A stretch of DNA of 64,000 nt from Variovorax sp. Root473 (GTDB taxonomy: Bacteria > Pseudomonadota > Gammaproteobacteria > Burkholderiales > Burkholderiaceae_C): positions 339,515 through 403,514 of the forward strand of contig NZ_LMEV01000017.1 in NCBI RefSeq assembly GCF_001426505.1, written 5' to 3'. This document shows positions 7,434 through 18,417 of this stretch, piece after piece (the stretch's first letter is position 1; each line of letters opens with the position of its first letter). Under the pieces are notes generated by a model. The model did no database searches and was not told where the DNA came from. It worked only from the letters and a program-made list of their open reading frames with translations. The translations under genes were made by a program, and so were the position numbers.

Positions 7434-8204
7434 TTATTGGTTCTGCGACCCGCGATGCGCCCAGCCGGTGGTGTGCTTCTCGATCAGGCTGAAGAGTTCG
7501 TACATGACCATCGCCATCGCGCCCACCACCATCAGGCCCGCGAAGGCCAGGCCCATCTGCATGGCCGAGCCGGCCGAGATCAGCAGGTAGCCGATGCCCT
7601 CGTTGGCCGCCGTCATCTCCGACACCGTGGTGCCGACGAACGCCAGCGTGATCGCCACCTTCAGCGAGCCGAAGAAGTAAGGCATGGAGCGCGGCAGGCC
7701 GATCTTGACGAGCACGTCCCAGCGCTTGGCGCCCAGCACGCGCAGCACGTCTTCCAGCTCGGGCTCGAGCGTGGCCAGGCCGGTCGCGATGTTCACCATG
7801 ATCGGGAAGAAACTGATCAGGAACGCCGTGAGGATCGCCGGTCCGATGCCGATGCCGAACCACACGACGAGGATGGGCACGAAGGCCGCCTTGGGCAGCG
7901 CGTTGAAGGCGGTCATGAGCGGGTAGATCGCCGCATAGGCCAGGCGCGAGCTGCCGATCACGAAGCCCATGAGCACGCCCACCACGATCGCCAGGCCGAA
8001 GCCCGCCATCGTGACCCAGTAGGTGCGCCACGCGTGGCCCGCGATGATGGCCTTGAACTCCCAGAACTGCTCCCAGATGCGCAGCGGACTCGGAAAGATG
8101 AAGTCCGACACGCCGAAGCCCGCGCAGATCACCTGCCACAGCACGATCACCGCCACGAGCAGCAGCCAGGGCGACCAGCGTTCGAGTTGCTTGCTGTTGT
8201 TCAT
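7434..8204 (-). CDS. ABC transporter permease (nitrate/taurine/pyrimidine type)
   Basis: A 256-residue inner-membrane protein with six predicted transmembrane segments and the BPD_transp_1 EAA-type loop (VLRVLGAKRWDVLVKIGLP). This is the SsuC/TauC/ThiX class of single-subunit permeases, which act as homodimers. ATG at 8204 is preceded by GAGGAGG. The gene follows the ATPase with a 10-bp gap and precedes the deaminase with an 11-bp gap. Its class imports small molecules such as sulfonates, nitrate, or thiamine/pyrimidine precursors; which one is not decided by the permease. Confidence 0.9.
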   Translation of the reverse strand: MNNSKQLERWSPWLLLVAVIVLWQVICAGFGVSDFIFPSPLRIWEQFWEFKAIIAGHAWRTYWVTMAGFGLAIVVGVLMGFVIGSSRLAYAAIYPLMTAFNALPKAAFVPILVVWFGIGIGPAILTAFLISFFPIMVNIATGLATLEPELEDVLRVLGAKRWDVLVKIGLPRSMPYFFGSLKVAITLAFVGTTVSEMTAANEGIGYLLISAGSAMQMGLAFAGLMVVGAMAMVMYELFSLIEKHTTGWAHRGSQNQ

Positions 8205-8214
8205 TGCCGCCTCC

Positions 8215-9078
8215 TCAGTGCGTTGCCGCCGCCGCAGCAGCGGTGGAGGTGGATGCGTTGCCGCGGATGGCGCCGATGTGGCTGCGCAGTTCGAGCACGA
8301 TGTCGGTGAACTCCTTGGTGTAGGTCAGCGCCAGCTCGCGCGGGCGCGGCAGGTCGATCTCGCGCTTCACCACGAAGCGGCCCGGGCTCTTGCTCATCAC
8401 GTACACCGTGTCGGCCAGGAACACCGACTCGCGCAGGTCGTGCGTGACCAGGATCACGTTGAACTGCTGTTCGGTCCACAGGTCGCGCAGGATGCACCAC
8501 AGCTCTTCGCGCGTGAACGCGTCGAGCGCGCCGAAGGGCTCGTCCAGCAGCAGCATCTTGGGCTCGTGGATGAGCGCGCGGCAGATGCTCGCGCGCTGCT
8601 GCATGCCGCCCGAAAGCTGCCACGGAAACTTGTCTTCGTAGCCGCCCAGGCCCACCTTCTGCAGCAGGCGGCGGGCGCGTTCGACGTACTCCTTGCGTTT
8701 GGCCTTGAAGTTCGAGCGGTAGGGCTCGACGATTTCCAGCGGCAGCAACACGTTGTCGACCGTGGTGCGCCACGGCAGCAGCGAGGGCGCCTGGAAGGCC
8801 ATGCCCGAGATCTTCAGCGGCCCGGTCACGGGCTGGCCGTCGATGCGGATCTTGCCCATCGAGGGCATCTTCAGACCCGTGGTGAGTTTCATGAAGGTCG
8901 ACTTGCCGCAGCCCGAGGGGCCGACGATGGCGATGAACTCGCCGCGCGTCACCTTCAGGTCGATGGCCTCGACCGCGAAGTGGTTGGCGCGCAGCAGCTC
9001 TTCGTTGTAGGCGAGCCAGACGTCCTGGAAATCGACGAAGGGGGCGGCCGCGTCGGGTGTCGTTGCGCCGGCCGCCAT
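8215..9078 (-). CDS. ABC transporter ATP-binding protein (SsuB/TauB/ThiZ class)
   Basis: A 287-residue ATPase. Walker A GPSGCGKST is at 53-61, the Q-loop FQAPSLLPW at about 95-103, the signature LSGGMQQR at 155-162, Walker B LLLDEP at 176-181, and the H-loop His213 (VTHDL). The start ATG at 9078 overlaps the stop of the binding-protein gene by one base (TGATG), and this fixes both ends. A poly-Ala C-terminal tail follows the family core. It energises the adjacent permease. Confidence 0.92.
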   Translation of the reverse strand: MAAGATTPDAAAPFVDFQDVWLAYNEELLRANHFAVEAIDLKVTRGEFIAIVGPSGCGKSTFMKLTTGLKMPSMGKIRIDGQPVTGPLKISGMAFQAPSLLPWRTTVDNVLLPLEIVEPYRSNFKAKRKEYVERARRLLQKVGLGGYEDKFPWQLSGGMQQRASICRALIHEPKMLLLDEPFGALDAFTREELWCILRDLWTEQQFNVILVTHDLRESVFLADTVYVMSKSPGRFVVKREIDLPRPRELALTYTKEFTDIVLELRSHIGAIRGNASTSTAAAAAATH

Positions 9079-10112
9079 CACTTGCGCAGGATTCCGCTGA
9101 GCTCGGCCGCGGGCGGGAGCAGGGCCGCGGTCCACACGGCGTCGGGGCTCACGCGCGTCTTGGTGTTGAAGGCGTCGGACACCTGCGAAGCCATGAGCGA
9201 CATGCGGCCCGCGTTGACGGCGCCGAAGCCTTCGCTGCGCGCGTCGGCACTGTTGATGACGGTGTCGATGGCCAGTTGCAGACGGCGCGTCTCGAGCTTG
9301 CTGTCGATGATGCCGTCGCGCGCCTTCACCGACTCGATGCCCATGGCCGGGTTGGCGATGACTTCCTTGGCGCCCTTGGCAAAGGCCGAGAGGAACTTCT
9401 TCACCGCCGCCGGGTTGTCCTTGAGCAGCTTGGGCGAGGCGATGATGACGTTGCCGTACAGCTTCACGCCGTAGTCGGGGTAGGGCAGGATCACCACGTC
9501 GGCCGCCTTGGCGCCGCGCGCTTCCAGGTTGAGCAGCGAGGTGAAGGTGAAGCCCGTGATGGCGTCGATGTCGCCGCGCACCAGCATGGTTTCGCGCAGT
9601 GTCGGGTCCATGGCGGTCCAGTTCACGGCGCCCACGTTGTTGGCCTTCGCGAAGATCGGGAACGCGCGGCGGCCCGCGTCGAACACGGGTGCGCCGAGCT
9701 TCTTGCCGGCGAGGTCGGCCGGCTTGGTGATGCCGCTCTTCTTGAGCGCCATGACCGAGGCCGGCGTGTTGTTGTAGACCATCATCACGGCCACCGGCTT
9801 GTTCGGGCTGTCGGGGTTGTTGGCGTGGAACTCCATCAGCGCCGCCAGGTCGGCAAAGCCCATGTCGTAGGCGCCCGAGGCCACGCGCGTCACGGTGCCG
9901 CCCGAGCCGTTGCCGGCGTCGATGGTCACGTCCAGGCCGGCGGCCTTGAAGTAGCCCTTGGCCGCGGGGTGCAGGAACAGCGCGGCCGGTCCTTCGAACC
10001 GCCAGTCGAGCTGGAACTTGATCGGCGTCGGGCTCTGGGCCATGGCCGAAGACAGGCCAAAGCTGAGGGCCGAGGCGGCGAGGAAGGACTGGAGCAGGTG
10101 GCGCTTGTTCAT
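9078..10112 (-). CDS. ABC transporter substrate-binding protein (NMT1/THI5-like)
   Basis: A 344-residue periplasmic protein. The ATG at 10112 gives a classical Sec signal (MNKRHLLQSFLAASALSFG, then SSAMA|Q); an in-frame ATG at 10142 would only lengthen the basic end. The mature protein opens with IKFQLDWRFEGPAALFLHPA, the NMT1/THI5 signature, and has the two-lobe binding fold. Relatives bind hydroxymethylpyrimidine precursors, riboflavin, sulfonates or nitrate. First gene of the SBP-ATPase-permease-deaminase operon. With a deaminase in the operon, an amino-bearing heterocycle is a reasonable guess, but it is not shown by sequence. Confidence 0.88.
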   Translation of the reverse strand: MNKRHLLQSFLAASALSFGLSSAMAQSPTPIKFQLDWRFEGPAALFLHPAAKGYFKAAGLDVTIDAGNGSGGTVTRVASGAYDMGFADLAALMEFHANNPDSPNKPVAVMMVYNNTPASVMALKKSGITKPADLAGKKLGAPVFDAGRRAFPIFAKANNVGAVNWTAMDPTLRETMLVRGDIDAITGFTFTSLLNLEARGAKAADVVILPYPDYGVKLYGNVIIASPKLLKDNPAAVKKFLSAFAKGAKEVIANPAMGIESVKARDGIIDSKLETRRLQLAIDTVINSADARSEGFGAVNAGRMSLMASQVSDAFNTKTRVSPDAVWTAALLPPAAELSGILRK

Positions 10113-10266
10113 GAAGGTTCCGAAATGTGAATGCTTCGGCATTCAAGCAAAAACGGTGCCCGCACGCGATTGGTGCGAACCCTTCCGGTGAATCACCGAG
10201 GTGCGCGGCGCGCCCAGGGCGTGTGCGGCGTGCACCGCGCCCGGGAATTGCGGCCTCGGGCCGCCG

Positions 10267-11265
10267 TCAGAGCGCGGCGCCGATCTTGCGCAGCTCGGCG
10301 ATCTGCGGTGCCTTGGGCAGCCAGGCCTTGTCGAATTCGGCGATGACCGGCGCGGGGTTGTAGTTGCTGGCGCTCTTGAACGCGATGCCGCTGGCCTTGA
10401 ATTTGTCGATCAGGCCCAGCTCGGTGGTGACGATGTCCTTGATCTGCGCGTCGAGCTGCTGCTTCACGAGGTCGGTGATGAGCGCCTTGTCCTTCGCGTC
10501 GAGCGTCTGCCAGATGCGACCCGACACCAGCGGCGCGAAGGGCATGAACAGCGCGTTCATCGGCAGCAGCGTTTTCGAGACGCGGTCGAAGCGCTGGTTC
10601 CACGAGAACTCGATGTCGGCTTCGAGCCCGTCGACCTGGCCGTTGGACATCGCGTCGAACACGCCCGGCGTGGGAATGGGCGTGGGCGCGGCGCCCAGCA
10701 GCTGGTAGAAGTCGCGGTACACCGGCGTGGGGTTGATGCGCAGCTTCATGCCCTTCAGGTCGGTGGGCGAGGCGATGTCCTTGGTCGCGAACACCACGCG
10801 CATGCCGGTGATGCCCCAGCCCAGGCCGATGGTGCCGGTCTCGCGCGGCAGCACGTCCAGCAGCTTGAGCGCCACGGGCGTGCGCACGAGCGAGGCGACG
10901 TTGGTGGTCGAGCGCACGAGGTACGGCGCGTTGATGGCCGCCACGCTGGCCACGCGCGAACCGAGTTCGGCCGCCTGGATCCAGCCCATGTCGAGCGCGC
11001 CCGACTGCAGCTGCTGCATCATGGCCGACTCGTTGCCGAGCTGGCCCGAGTGGAACACCGTGGCGCTCAGGCGGCCGTCGGTGGCCTTCTTCAGCGCCTC
11101 GCCAAAGCTCACCGCGGCGCGGTTCCACGAGTGCCCGGCGGGCGTGATGAGGCCCAGGCGGAATTCCTTGGCGGCGGCGGCACGCGACACGGTGCCGAAG
11201 AGGGCGGTCGATGCGGCGGCGGTGCCGGCGGCGGCCTGGACGAACTGGCGGCGGGAGAGGGGCAT
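10267..11265 (-). CDS. dctP: TRAP transporter substrate-binding protein, DctP family
   Basis: A 332-residue periplasmic protein. Start ATG at 11265 follows GGAGCTACGC. The N-terminus MPLSRRQFVQAAAGTAAAS carries a twin-arginine-like SRRQFV motif, so Tat export is likely, with cleavage after AAAA around residue 31. The fold is DctP/YiaO, with the conserved GMKLRINPTPVYRDFY region around the carboxylate-binding Arg. The order DHDPS-like, DctQ, DctM, DctP with short gaps is one operon. The ligand is probably an organic or sugar acid; the neighbouring lyase suggests a 2-keto-3-deoxy acid precursor, which is inference. Confidence 0.88.
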   Translation of the reverse strand: MPLSRRQFVQAAAGTAAASTALFGTVSRAAAAKEFRLGLITPAGHSWNRAAVSFGEALKKATDGRLSATVFHSGQLGNESAMMQQLQSGALDMGWIQAAELGSRVASVAAINAPYLVRSTTNVASLVRTPVALKLLDVLPRETGTIGLGWGITGMRVVFATKDIASPTDLKGMKLRINPTPVYRDFYQLLGAAPTPIPTPGVFDAMSNGQVDGLEADIEFSWNQRFDRVSKTLLPMNALFMPFAPLVSGRIWQTLDAKDKALITDLVKQQLDAQIKDIVTTELGLIDKFKASGIAFKSASNYNPAPVIAEFDKAWLPKAPQIAELRKIGAAL

Positions 11266-11318
11266 GCGTAGCTCCGGTGGGGTGAGATGAAAGAACGGGA
11301 AAGAACGCGGATCGGCGC

Positions 11319-12584
11319 TTACTTGATGAGCGCGAGAGAAAGACTCGGAAACAGCGACAGCAGCACGAGCGCCGCGCAGCAGATCAGGAAGAAGGGCAGC
11401 GTCACGATGAACATCTTTCCGGGCTTGGCACCCGTCACCGCCGAGGCCACGAAGAAGCTCAGCCCGACCGGCGGCGTCATCAGCCCGAGCACGAGGTTGA
11501 TGACCACCACCACGCCGAAGTGGCGCGGGTCGATGCCGTAGATTTCCGTCGCAATGGGCAGCAGGATCGGCACGGTCATGATGAGACCGGGAATGCCGTC
11601 GATCACGGTGCCGATGACCAGCAGGATCACATTCACCAGCAGCAGGAAGGCGATCGGGTCTTTCGCCACGGTCTGTATCCAGGCGGCGGTGGCCTGCGGC
11701 ACCTTGCCGTAGATCAGCAGCCACGAGAACACCGCGGCGGCCGCCACCAGGAACAGCACCACCGCCGAGTAGATCGCCGACTTCAGCAGGATCTGCGGAA
11801 TCATCGCGAAGCGGAATTCCTTGGTCACGTAGCGCCCCACCAGCACCGCGGCCACCGCGCCCACCGCCGCCGATTCGGTGGGGTTCGCCAGCCCGCCGAG
11901 GATGGAGCCGACGATCACGATGGGAATGAGCAACGTCGGGCAGGCCGTGAGGATCGTGTGCAGCCGCTGGCGGGCGGTGCGCTTCTCGGTGCGCGGGTAG
12001 TTGTAGATCACGCCCAGGCCGGCGATCACGATGAAGAACAGCACCGTGAGGATCACGCCGGGGATGATCCCCGCGATGAGCATGTCGCCCACCGCCACCT
12101 GCGCGAGCACGCTGTACACCACGAACATCACCGAGGGCGGAATGATCGGGCCGAGCATGCCGCCGTACACCGTGATGCCGGCCGCGAAGGTCTTGTCGTA
12201 GCCCTGCTTCTCCATCTCGGGCACCATGATCTGGCTCATGATCGCCACCTGCGCGGTGGCCGAGCCGATGATCGACGACACCAGCATGTTCGCCAGGATG
12301 TTCACGTAGGCGAGGCCCCCTTTCACCGAGCCGATGAAGGCCAGCGCGAGGTCGACCAGCCGGCGCGTGATGCCGCCGCCGTTCATGATCTCGCCGATGA
12401 GGATGAACAGCGGGATCGCGATGAGGCTGTAGCTGTCGACGCCGCCGAACATCTGCACCGGGAACGACTGGAACAGCACCGTGTCGCCCGAGTTGAGGAT
12501 GTAGACGATGCCCGACAGGCACAGGCAGGCACCGATCGGCACGCCGACCAGCATGATCAGCAGGAAAAAGGCAGAGGTCAGCAT
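11319..12584 (-). CDS. dctM: TRAP transporter large permease, DctM
   Basis: A 421-residue membrane protein with the 12 or so transmembrane helices expected of DctM. Motifs of the family are present, e.g. the N-terminal GVPIGACLCLSGIVY, the MVPEMEKQGYDKTFAAGIT region and GLMTPPVGLSFFVAS near the C-terminus. It drives sodium-coupled import with DctQ and DctP. The start at 12584 lies just 1 bp from the DctQ stop codon, indicating translational coupling. Confidence 0.93.
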   Translation of the reverse strand: MLTSAFFLLIMLVGVPIGACLCLSGIVYILNSGDTVLFQSFPVQMFGGVDSYSLIAIPLFILIGEIMNGGGITRRLVDLALAFIGSVKGGLAYVNILANMLVSSIIGSATAQVAIMSQIMVPEMEKQGYDKTFAAGITVYGGMLGPIIPPSVMFVVYSVLAQVAVGDMLIAGIIPGVILTVLFFIVIAGLGVIYNYPRTEKRTARQRLHTILTACPTLLIPIVIVGSILGGLANPTESAAVGAVAAVLVGRYVTKEFRFAMIPQILLKSAIYSAVVLFLVAAAAVFSWLLIYGKVPQATAAWIQTVAKDPIAFLLLVNVILLVIGTVIDGIPGLIMTVPILLPIATEIYGIDPRHFGVVVVINLVLGLMTPPVGLSFFVASAVTGAKPGKMFIVTLPFFLICCAALVLLSLFPSLSLALIK

Positions 12585-12585
12585 T

Positions 12586-13203
12586 TCAGTTCACGGCGTC
12601 CGCGTTGGCGACATGGAACTCGTCGTGCGCGCGCTTGGGCTGCAGGCCGAGGTCTTCGAGGAGGTTGGCCAGCGCATGCACGCTGAGGGTGAGCGAGAAA
12701 ATCGGCAGGATGAGCTGCACCAGCCATGTCGGCCAGTCGAGCGTCTGCGTGCGCTCGGTGTAGAGAAAGTTGAAGCTCTCGGCCGCGAACTCCTTCGCGT
12801 CGAAGCCGTGGCGCACGATGCCGGCCGGGTCCATCCACAGCCAGCACATCGCGAGCAGGGCCAGGCCGAGCAGCAGCACGCAGCCCGAGGCACTGGCCTT
12901 GGCGAAGCGCACGGCCCGGGCGCCGAGCTTGTCGGTGAGCAGCGTCACCGCAAAGTCCAGCCGCAGCCGCGTCATCGCCGACGCACCGATGAAGGTCAGC
13001 CAGACCACGCAGTACACCGAGGCCTCGTCCACCCAGTAGATCGGAAAGCCGCCGTAGCGCGTGACCACGTTCAGCAGCACCAGCACGATGAGCAACCCCA
13101 TCAGGCTGCTGAGCAGGTGGCGCTCGCAGCGCAGGACGACGTCCGACGCGTCGAGCACGCGGCGGGACAGGCCGCCGCTGTCTTTCAAGGCGTTTTCTTG
13201 CAT
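12586..13203 (-). CDS. dctQ: TRAP transporter small permease, DctQ
   Basis: A 205-residue membrane protein with four hydrophobic segments; its core (WVDEASVYCVVWLTFIGASA) matches the DctQ signature, including the conserved Trp/Glu region. It stabilises DctM and is needed for transport. The ATG at 13203 is 36 bp from the lyase gene. A 20-25-residue tail rich in charged residues is longer than in some homologues, but within family range. Confidence 0.88.
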   Translation of the reverse strand: MQENALKDSGGLSRRVLDASDVVLRCERHLLSSLMGLLIVLVLLNVVTRYGGFPIYWVDEASVYCVVWLTFIGASAMTRLRLDFAVTLLTDKLGARAVRFAKASASGCVLLLGLALLAMCWLWMDPAGIVRHGFDAKEFAAESFNFLYTERTQTLDWPTWLVQLILPIFSLTLSVHALANLLEDLGLQPKRAHDEFHVANADAVN

Positions 13204-13239
13204 GGTGGTCTGGGCCTTGGGGTGCGTCGCACGAAAGAC

Positions 13240-14154
13240 TCAGGCCACCGACTGGTATTGCGTGGGCCGCGTCGCCAGTGCCTTGGCGACGACCTTCTCG
13301 ATGAAGGCACGCTCTTCGCCGATGAGCGGAAGGCGCGGGCGGCGCATGTGCTCGGTGCCCACTCCGACCAGCACATCGATGAGCTTGAGGTTCTGCACCA
13401 GCTTGGTCGACACGTCCAGGTGCAGCATCGGCGTCATCCACTGGTACAGCTTGAGCGCCTCGGCAAACTTGCCCGCCTTCATCAGGTCGTACAGCGCGAC
13501 CGTCTCGCGCGGGAACGCGCAGCCGACGCCGGCCAGCAGGCCGTCGCAGCCCAGCGCCAGGCCTTCGTAAGCCAGGTCGTCCACGCCCAGGAACAGCTGG
13601 TAGCGGTCGCCCACCGTGTTGCGCAGGTCGGTGATGCGGCGGATGTTGTCGGTGCTCTCCTTGATGGCGGCGATCCACTCGCAATCGGCCAGCTCGACCA
13701 TGTGCTCGGGCTTCAGGTCCACGCGGTAGGCCACCGGGTTGTTGTAGACCATGATGGGTTTCTGCGCTGCGTTGGCGATGGTGCGTACGTTGAGCATCGC
13801 TTCGCGCGCGTCGGCCACGTAGATCACCGAAGGCATGACCATGTAGCCGGCCACGCCCAGCTTGTTGGCGCCGTCCACGTAGCGCAGGGCTTCGCGGGTG
13901 CTGGTCTCCGACACGTTGGCCAGCACGGGGATGCGTCCGTCGGCGGCTTCCAGGGCGATCTTGGCGACCTGCAGCTTTTCTTCGAGCGTCAACGTGCTGG
14001 CTTCCCCGAGCGAGCCACAGGTGACGAGGCCGTGGATGCCGTTGCGGATCTGGAAGTCGATGTGGCGGGCGGTGCCCTCGGCGTCGATGCTCTCGTCGGC
14101 GTGGAACTTGGTGGTGATGGCGGGAAAGATGCCTTGCCAGCGGGGATTGCTCAT
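13240..14154 (-). CDS. DHDPS/NAL-family aldolase or dehydratase
   Basis: A 304-residue TIM-barrel protein of the dihydrodipicolinate synthase / N-acetylneuraminate lyase family. Visible are the GSLGEASTLTLEEK carboxylate-binding loop, the catalytic Tyr in MVYNNPVAYR and the Schiff-base Lys in IAAIKESTDN. It is unlikely to be DapA itself, because it heads an operon with a TRAP transporter; relatives in this context act on 2-keto-3-deoxy sugar acids, 4-hydroxy-2-oxoglutarate or 4-hydroxyproline intermediates. The substrate cannot be fixed from sequence. The upstream 307 bp is AT-rich near 14230-14280 and holds two inverted repeats. Confidence 0.85.
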   Translation of the reverse strand: MSNPRWQGIFPAITTKFHADESIDAEGTARHIDFQIRNGIHGLVTCGSLGEASTLTLEEKLQVAKIALEAADGRIPVLANVSETSTREALRYVDGANKLGVAGYMVMPSVIYVADAREAMLNVRTIANAAQKPIMVYNNPVAYRVDLKPEHMVELADCEWIAAIKESTDNIRRITDLRNTVGDRYQLFLGVDDLAYEGLALGCDGLLAGVGCAFPRETVALYDLMKAGKFAEALKLYQWMTPMLHLDVSTKLVQNLKLIDVLVGVGTEHMRRPRLPLIGEERAFIEKVVAKALATRPTQYQSVA

Positions 14155-14241
14155 GAACGTGTACCTCGAAAAGAAGGGAAAGGACGCTGCGGGCAGCGGG
14201 TGGAACCAGGGTCTGAAGGCTTGGTTTTAAATATATTAGAA

Positions 14242-14277
14242 AGATATGTGAAATATCTGCTCAGGGTATTAGCAGAT
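14242..14277. promoter_or_regulatory. Two inverted repeats upstream of the lyase-TRAP operon
   Basis: AGATAT (14242-14247) with ATATCT (14253-14258), and ATCTGCT (14255-14261) with AGCAGAT (14271-14277), overlapping by 4 bp in an AT-rich island within otherwise GC-rich DNA. Position about 90-120 bp upstream of the lyase start codon suits an operator for an unlinked regulator. The rest of the gap 14155-14461 holds the maeB terminator and no credible gene. Confidence 0.45.
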
Positions 14278-14387
14278 TGCGTGCCAGACGAAATGGTGGT
14301 TGGACGCTTCGAAAAGGGGCGATCGGGCACCCGCAAGCACCGCGTTGGCGCACCTGCGCACTGACGCGCCTCGGGATGCAGCGGACG

Positions 14388-14421
14388 AAAAAAAGCCCCG
14401 CTGCGGTGAACGCGGCGGGGC
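14388..14421 (-). terminator. Rho-independent terminator of maeB
   Basis: On the minus strand GCCCCGC (14421-14415) pairs with GCGGGGC (14401-14395) around a 13-nt loop and is followed by seven Ts (plus-strand A-run 14388-14394). It lies 41 bp after the maeB stop. A textbook intrinsic terminator. Confidence 0.85.
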
Positions 14422-14461
14422 GTGCGGCTCGTGACGGAGCCGGCGGCCTGGGTCAGCTCGG

Positions 14462-16762
<2,301 letters not shown>

Positions 16763-16841
16763 TTGAAAAGTCTCCTAGGTTCTGGCGGGCAATGAGGCTA
16801 CCGCAAAAGCGCGGCCTCTTCTCTCGGGGGGAACGACGAGA

Positions 16842-16909
16842 CCTTCCATCTTCCGCCGGAATGGAAGGGCCGCCGACTCGCTAAACTTCAACACCCCCGT
16901 TTTCGGGGG
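16842..16909. promoter_or_regulatory. Inverted repeats in the maeB / flavoprotein divergent promoter
   Basis: CCTTCCAT (16842-16849) pairs with ATGGAAGG (16861-16868), and CCCCCG (16894-16899) with CGGGGG (16904-16909) around TTTT. Both lie in the 219-bp divergent gap between maeB and the flavoprotein gene. The first may be an operator; the second is a small hairpin in the leader of the flavoprotein transcript. Function is not known. Confidence 0.35.
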
Positions 16910-16981
16910 GCAAATCCGTGCCGCACGGGCGGTGCGGCGAACCATCGTCCACAACCACAGAACAACACGGAGGGACATCGC

Positions 16982-18319
16982 ATGACACCCGGACCTTTCA
17001 CCGGCACCGAGCCGGACGTCGTGGTCATCGGCGGAGGCCCGTCGGGCTCCACGGTGGCCGCCTTGCTCGCAGACAAGGGCCACGACGTGGTGCTGCTCGA
17101 GAAGGCGCAGCATCCGCGCTTTCACATCGGCGAATCCTTGCTGCCGATGAACATGCCGCTGTTCGACCGGCTCGGCGTGCGCACCGAGGTCGAGGCCATC
17201 GGCCTGCGCAAGCACGGCGCCGAGTTCGTCTCGCCCTGGCACGACCACAGCAGCCATTTCGACTTCGGCCAGGCGATGGACAAGAGCTTTCCCTATGCGG
17301 TGCACGTGCGCCGCTCGGAGTTCGACGAGCTGCTGTTCCGCCATGCCGGCAAGCGCGGCGCGCGCACCTTCGAGGGCCGGCGCGTCACGGGCGTCGACAT
17401 GGACGCGGGCAAGGGCACGCCCGACAACCGCCCGCTCGTGAAGGTCAAGGCCGACGACGGCACCGAGACCGAATGGCGCCCGCGCTTCGTGATCGACGCC
17501 AGCGGGCGCGACACGCTGCTGTCGAACCAGTTCGATGCCAAGCAGCGCAACCGCAAGCATGCGAGCGCGGCGCTGTACGGCCACTTCGCCAACGCCGAGC
17601 GCCGGCCGGGCCGCTTCGAGGGCAACATCTCGCTGTTCTGGTTCGACCATGGCTGGTTCTGGTACATCCCGCTGAAGGACGGCACCGTGAGCGTCGGCGC
17701 CGTGGCCTCGCCGGCGTACTTCAAGCGCCGCAAGGGCTCGCTCGAAGAGTTCCTCATGGAAACCATCGCGCTGGCGCCCAAGCTGGCCGCGCGGCTGAAG
17801 AACGCCACGCTGATGGAAGGCGCCACTTCCACCGGCAACTACGCCTACGACTCCAGGTTCTGCCGTGGCGACCGCTTCATGATGGTGGGCGACGCCTATG
17901 CCTTCGTCGACCCGATGTTCTCGTCGGGCGTGTACCTGGCGATGAACAGCGGCTTCGAGGCCGCGACCTGCGCCGACCACTGGCTCAAGGGCGAGGCGAA
18001 GGAGGCCGAGAAGGCCTTCCGGCATTACGAGAAGGTGATGAAGCACGGCCCGAAGATGTTCTCGTGGTTCATCTACCGCATCACCTCGCCCGCCATCCGC
18101 CGCCTGTTCATGGCGCCGCGCAACATCTGGCGCATGCAGGAGGCGCTCTTGTCCATCCTGGCCGGCGACCTGTTCCGCAACACGCCCATCGGGCCGCGCT
18201 TCTGGGGCTTCAAGGTGACGTACTACGCGTCGTGCCTCGGCATCCTGCCGCAGGCCGTGAAGACCTGGGCATGGCGCCGGCGCAATCTGAAAGAGTCTCT
18301 GGAAACGGCAAAAACTTAG
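16982..18319 (+). CDS. FAD-dependent halogenase-like oxidoreductase
   Basis: A 445-residue flavoprotein. GGGPSGS (17-23) is the FAD-binding GxGxxG, and PRFHIGESLLP (45-55) is the loop typical of CmlS/phenol-type flavin halogenases. Trp225-x-Trp227-x-Ile229-Pro230 (HGWFWYIPLKDG) is the WxWxIP motif regarded as diagnostic of flavin halogenases. The second FAD motif is GDAYAFVDPMFSSGV. The family also contains non-halogenating reductases, so chlorination or bromination is not assured. No flavin reductase or biosynthetic genes adjoin it. It stands alone between maeB and a convergent glyoxylate operon, ending in a strong bidirectional hairpin. Confidence 0.75.
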   Translation: MTPGPFTGTEPDVVVIGGGPSGSTVAALLADKGHDVVLLEKAQHPRFHIGESLLPMNMPLFDRLGVRTEVEAIGLRKHGAEFVSPWHDHSSHFDFGQAMDKSFPYAVHVRRSEFDELLFRHAGKRGARTFEGRRVTGVDMDAGKGTPDNRPLVKVKADDGTETEWRPRFVIDASGRDTLLSNQFDAKQRNRKHASAALYGHFANAERRPGRFEGNISLFWFDHGWFWYIPLKDGTVSVGAVASPAYFKRRKGSLEEFLMETIALAPKLAARLKNATLMEGATSTGNYAYDSRFCRGDRFMMVGDAYAFVDPMFSSGVYLAMNSGFEAATCADHWLKGEAKEAEKAFRHYEKVMKHGPKMFSWFIYRITSPAIRRLFMAPRNIWRMQEALLSILAGDLFRNTPIGPRFWGFKVTYYASCLGILPQAVKTWAWRRRNLKESLETAKT

Positions 18320-18411
18320 CTTGCCCCCAGGCTGCGCGCACGTCGTGTCGCTTCGCCAACCCCCTACCGGGGGCAACACCTGAGGCCCGGCAAAGCCGGC
18401 TCCTCGGTGTT
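18320..18411. repeat. Palindromic intergenic repeat / bidirectional terminator
   Basis: Between convergent genes. CCCCC (18360-18364) can pair with GGGGG (18369-18373), and a long interrupted hairpin spans 18375-18411: AACACC, GAGG and CCGGC on the left pair with GCCGG, CCTC and GGTGTT on the right around AAA. The whole block, starting TTGCCCCCAGGCTGCGC, resembles a repeat that recurs between genes in Variovorax and relatives (from memory, not searched). Confidence 0.6.
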
Positions 18412-18417
18412 TGCTGG

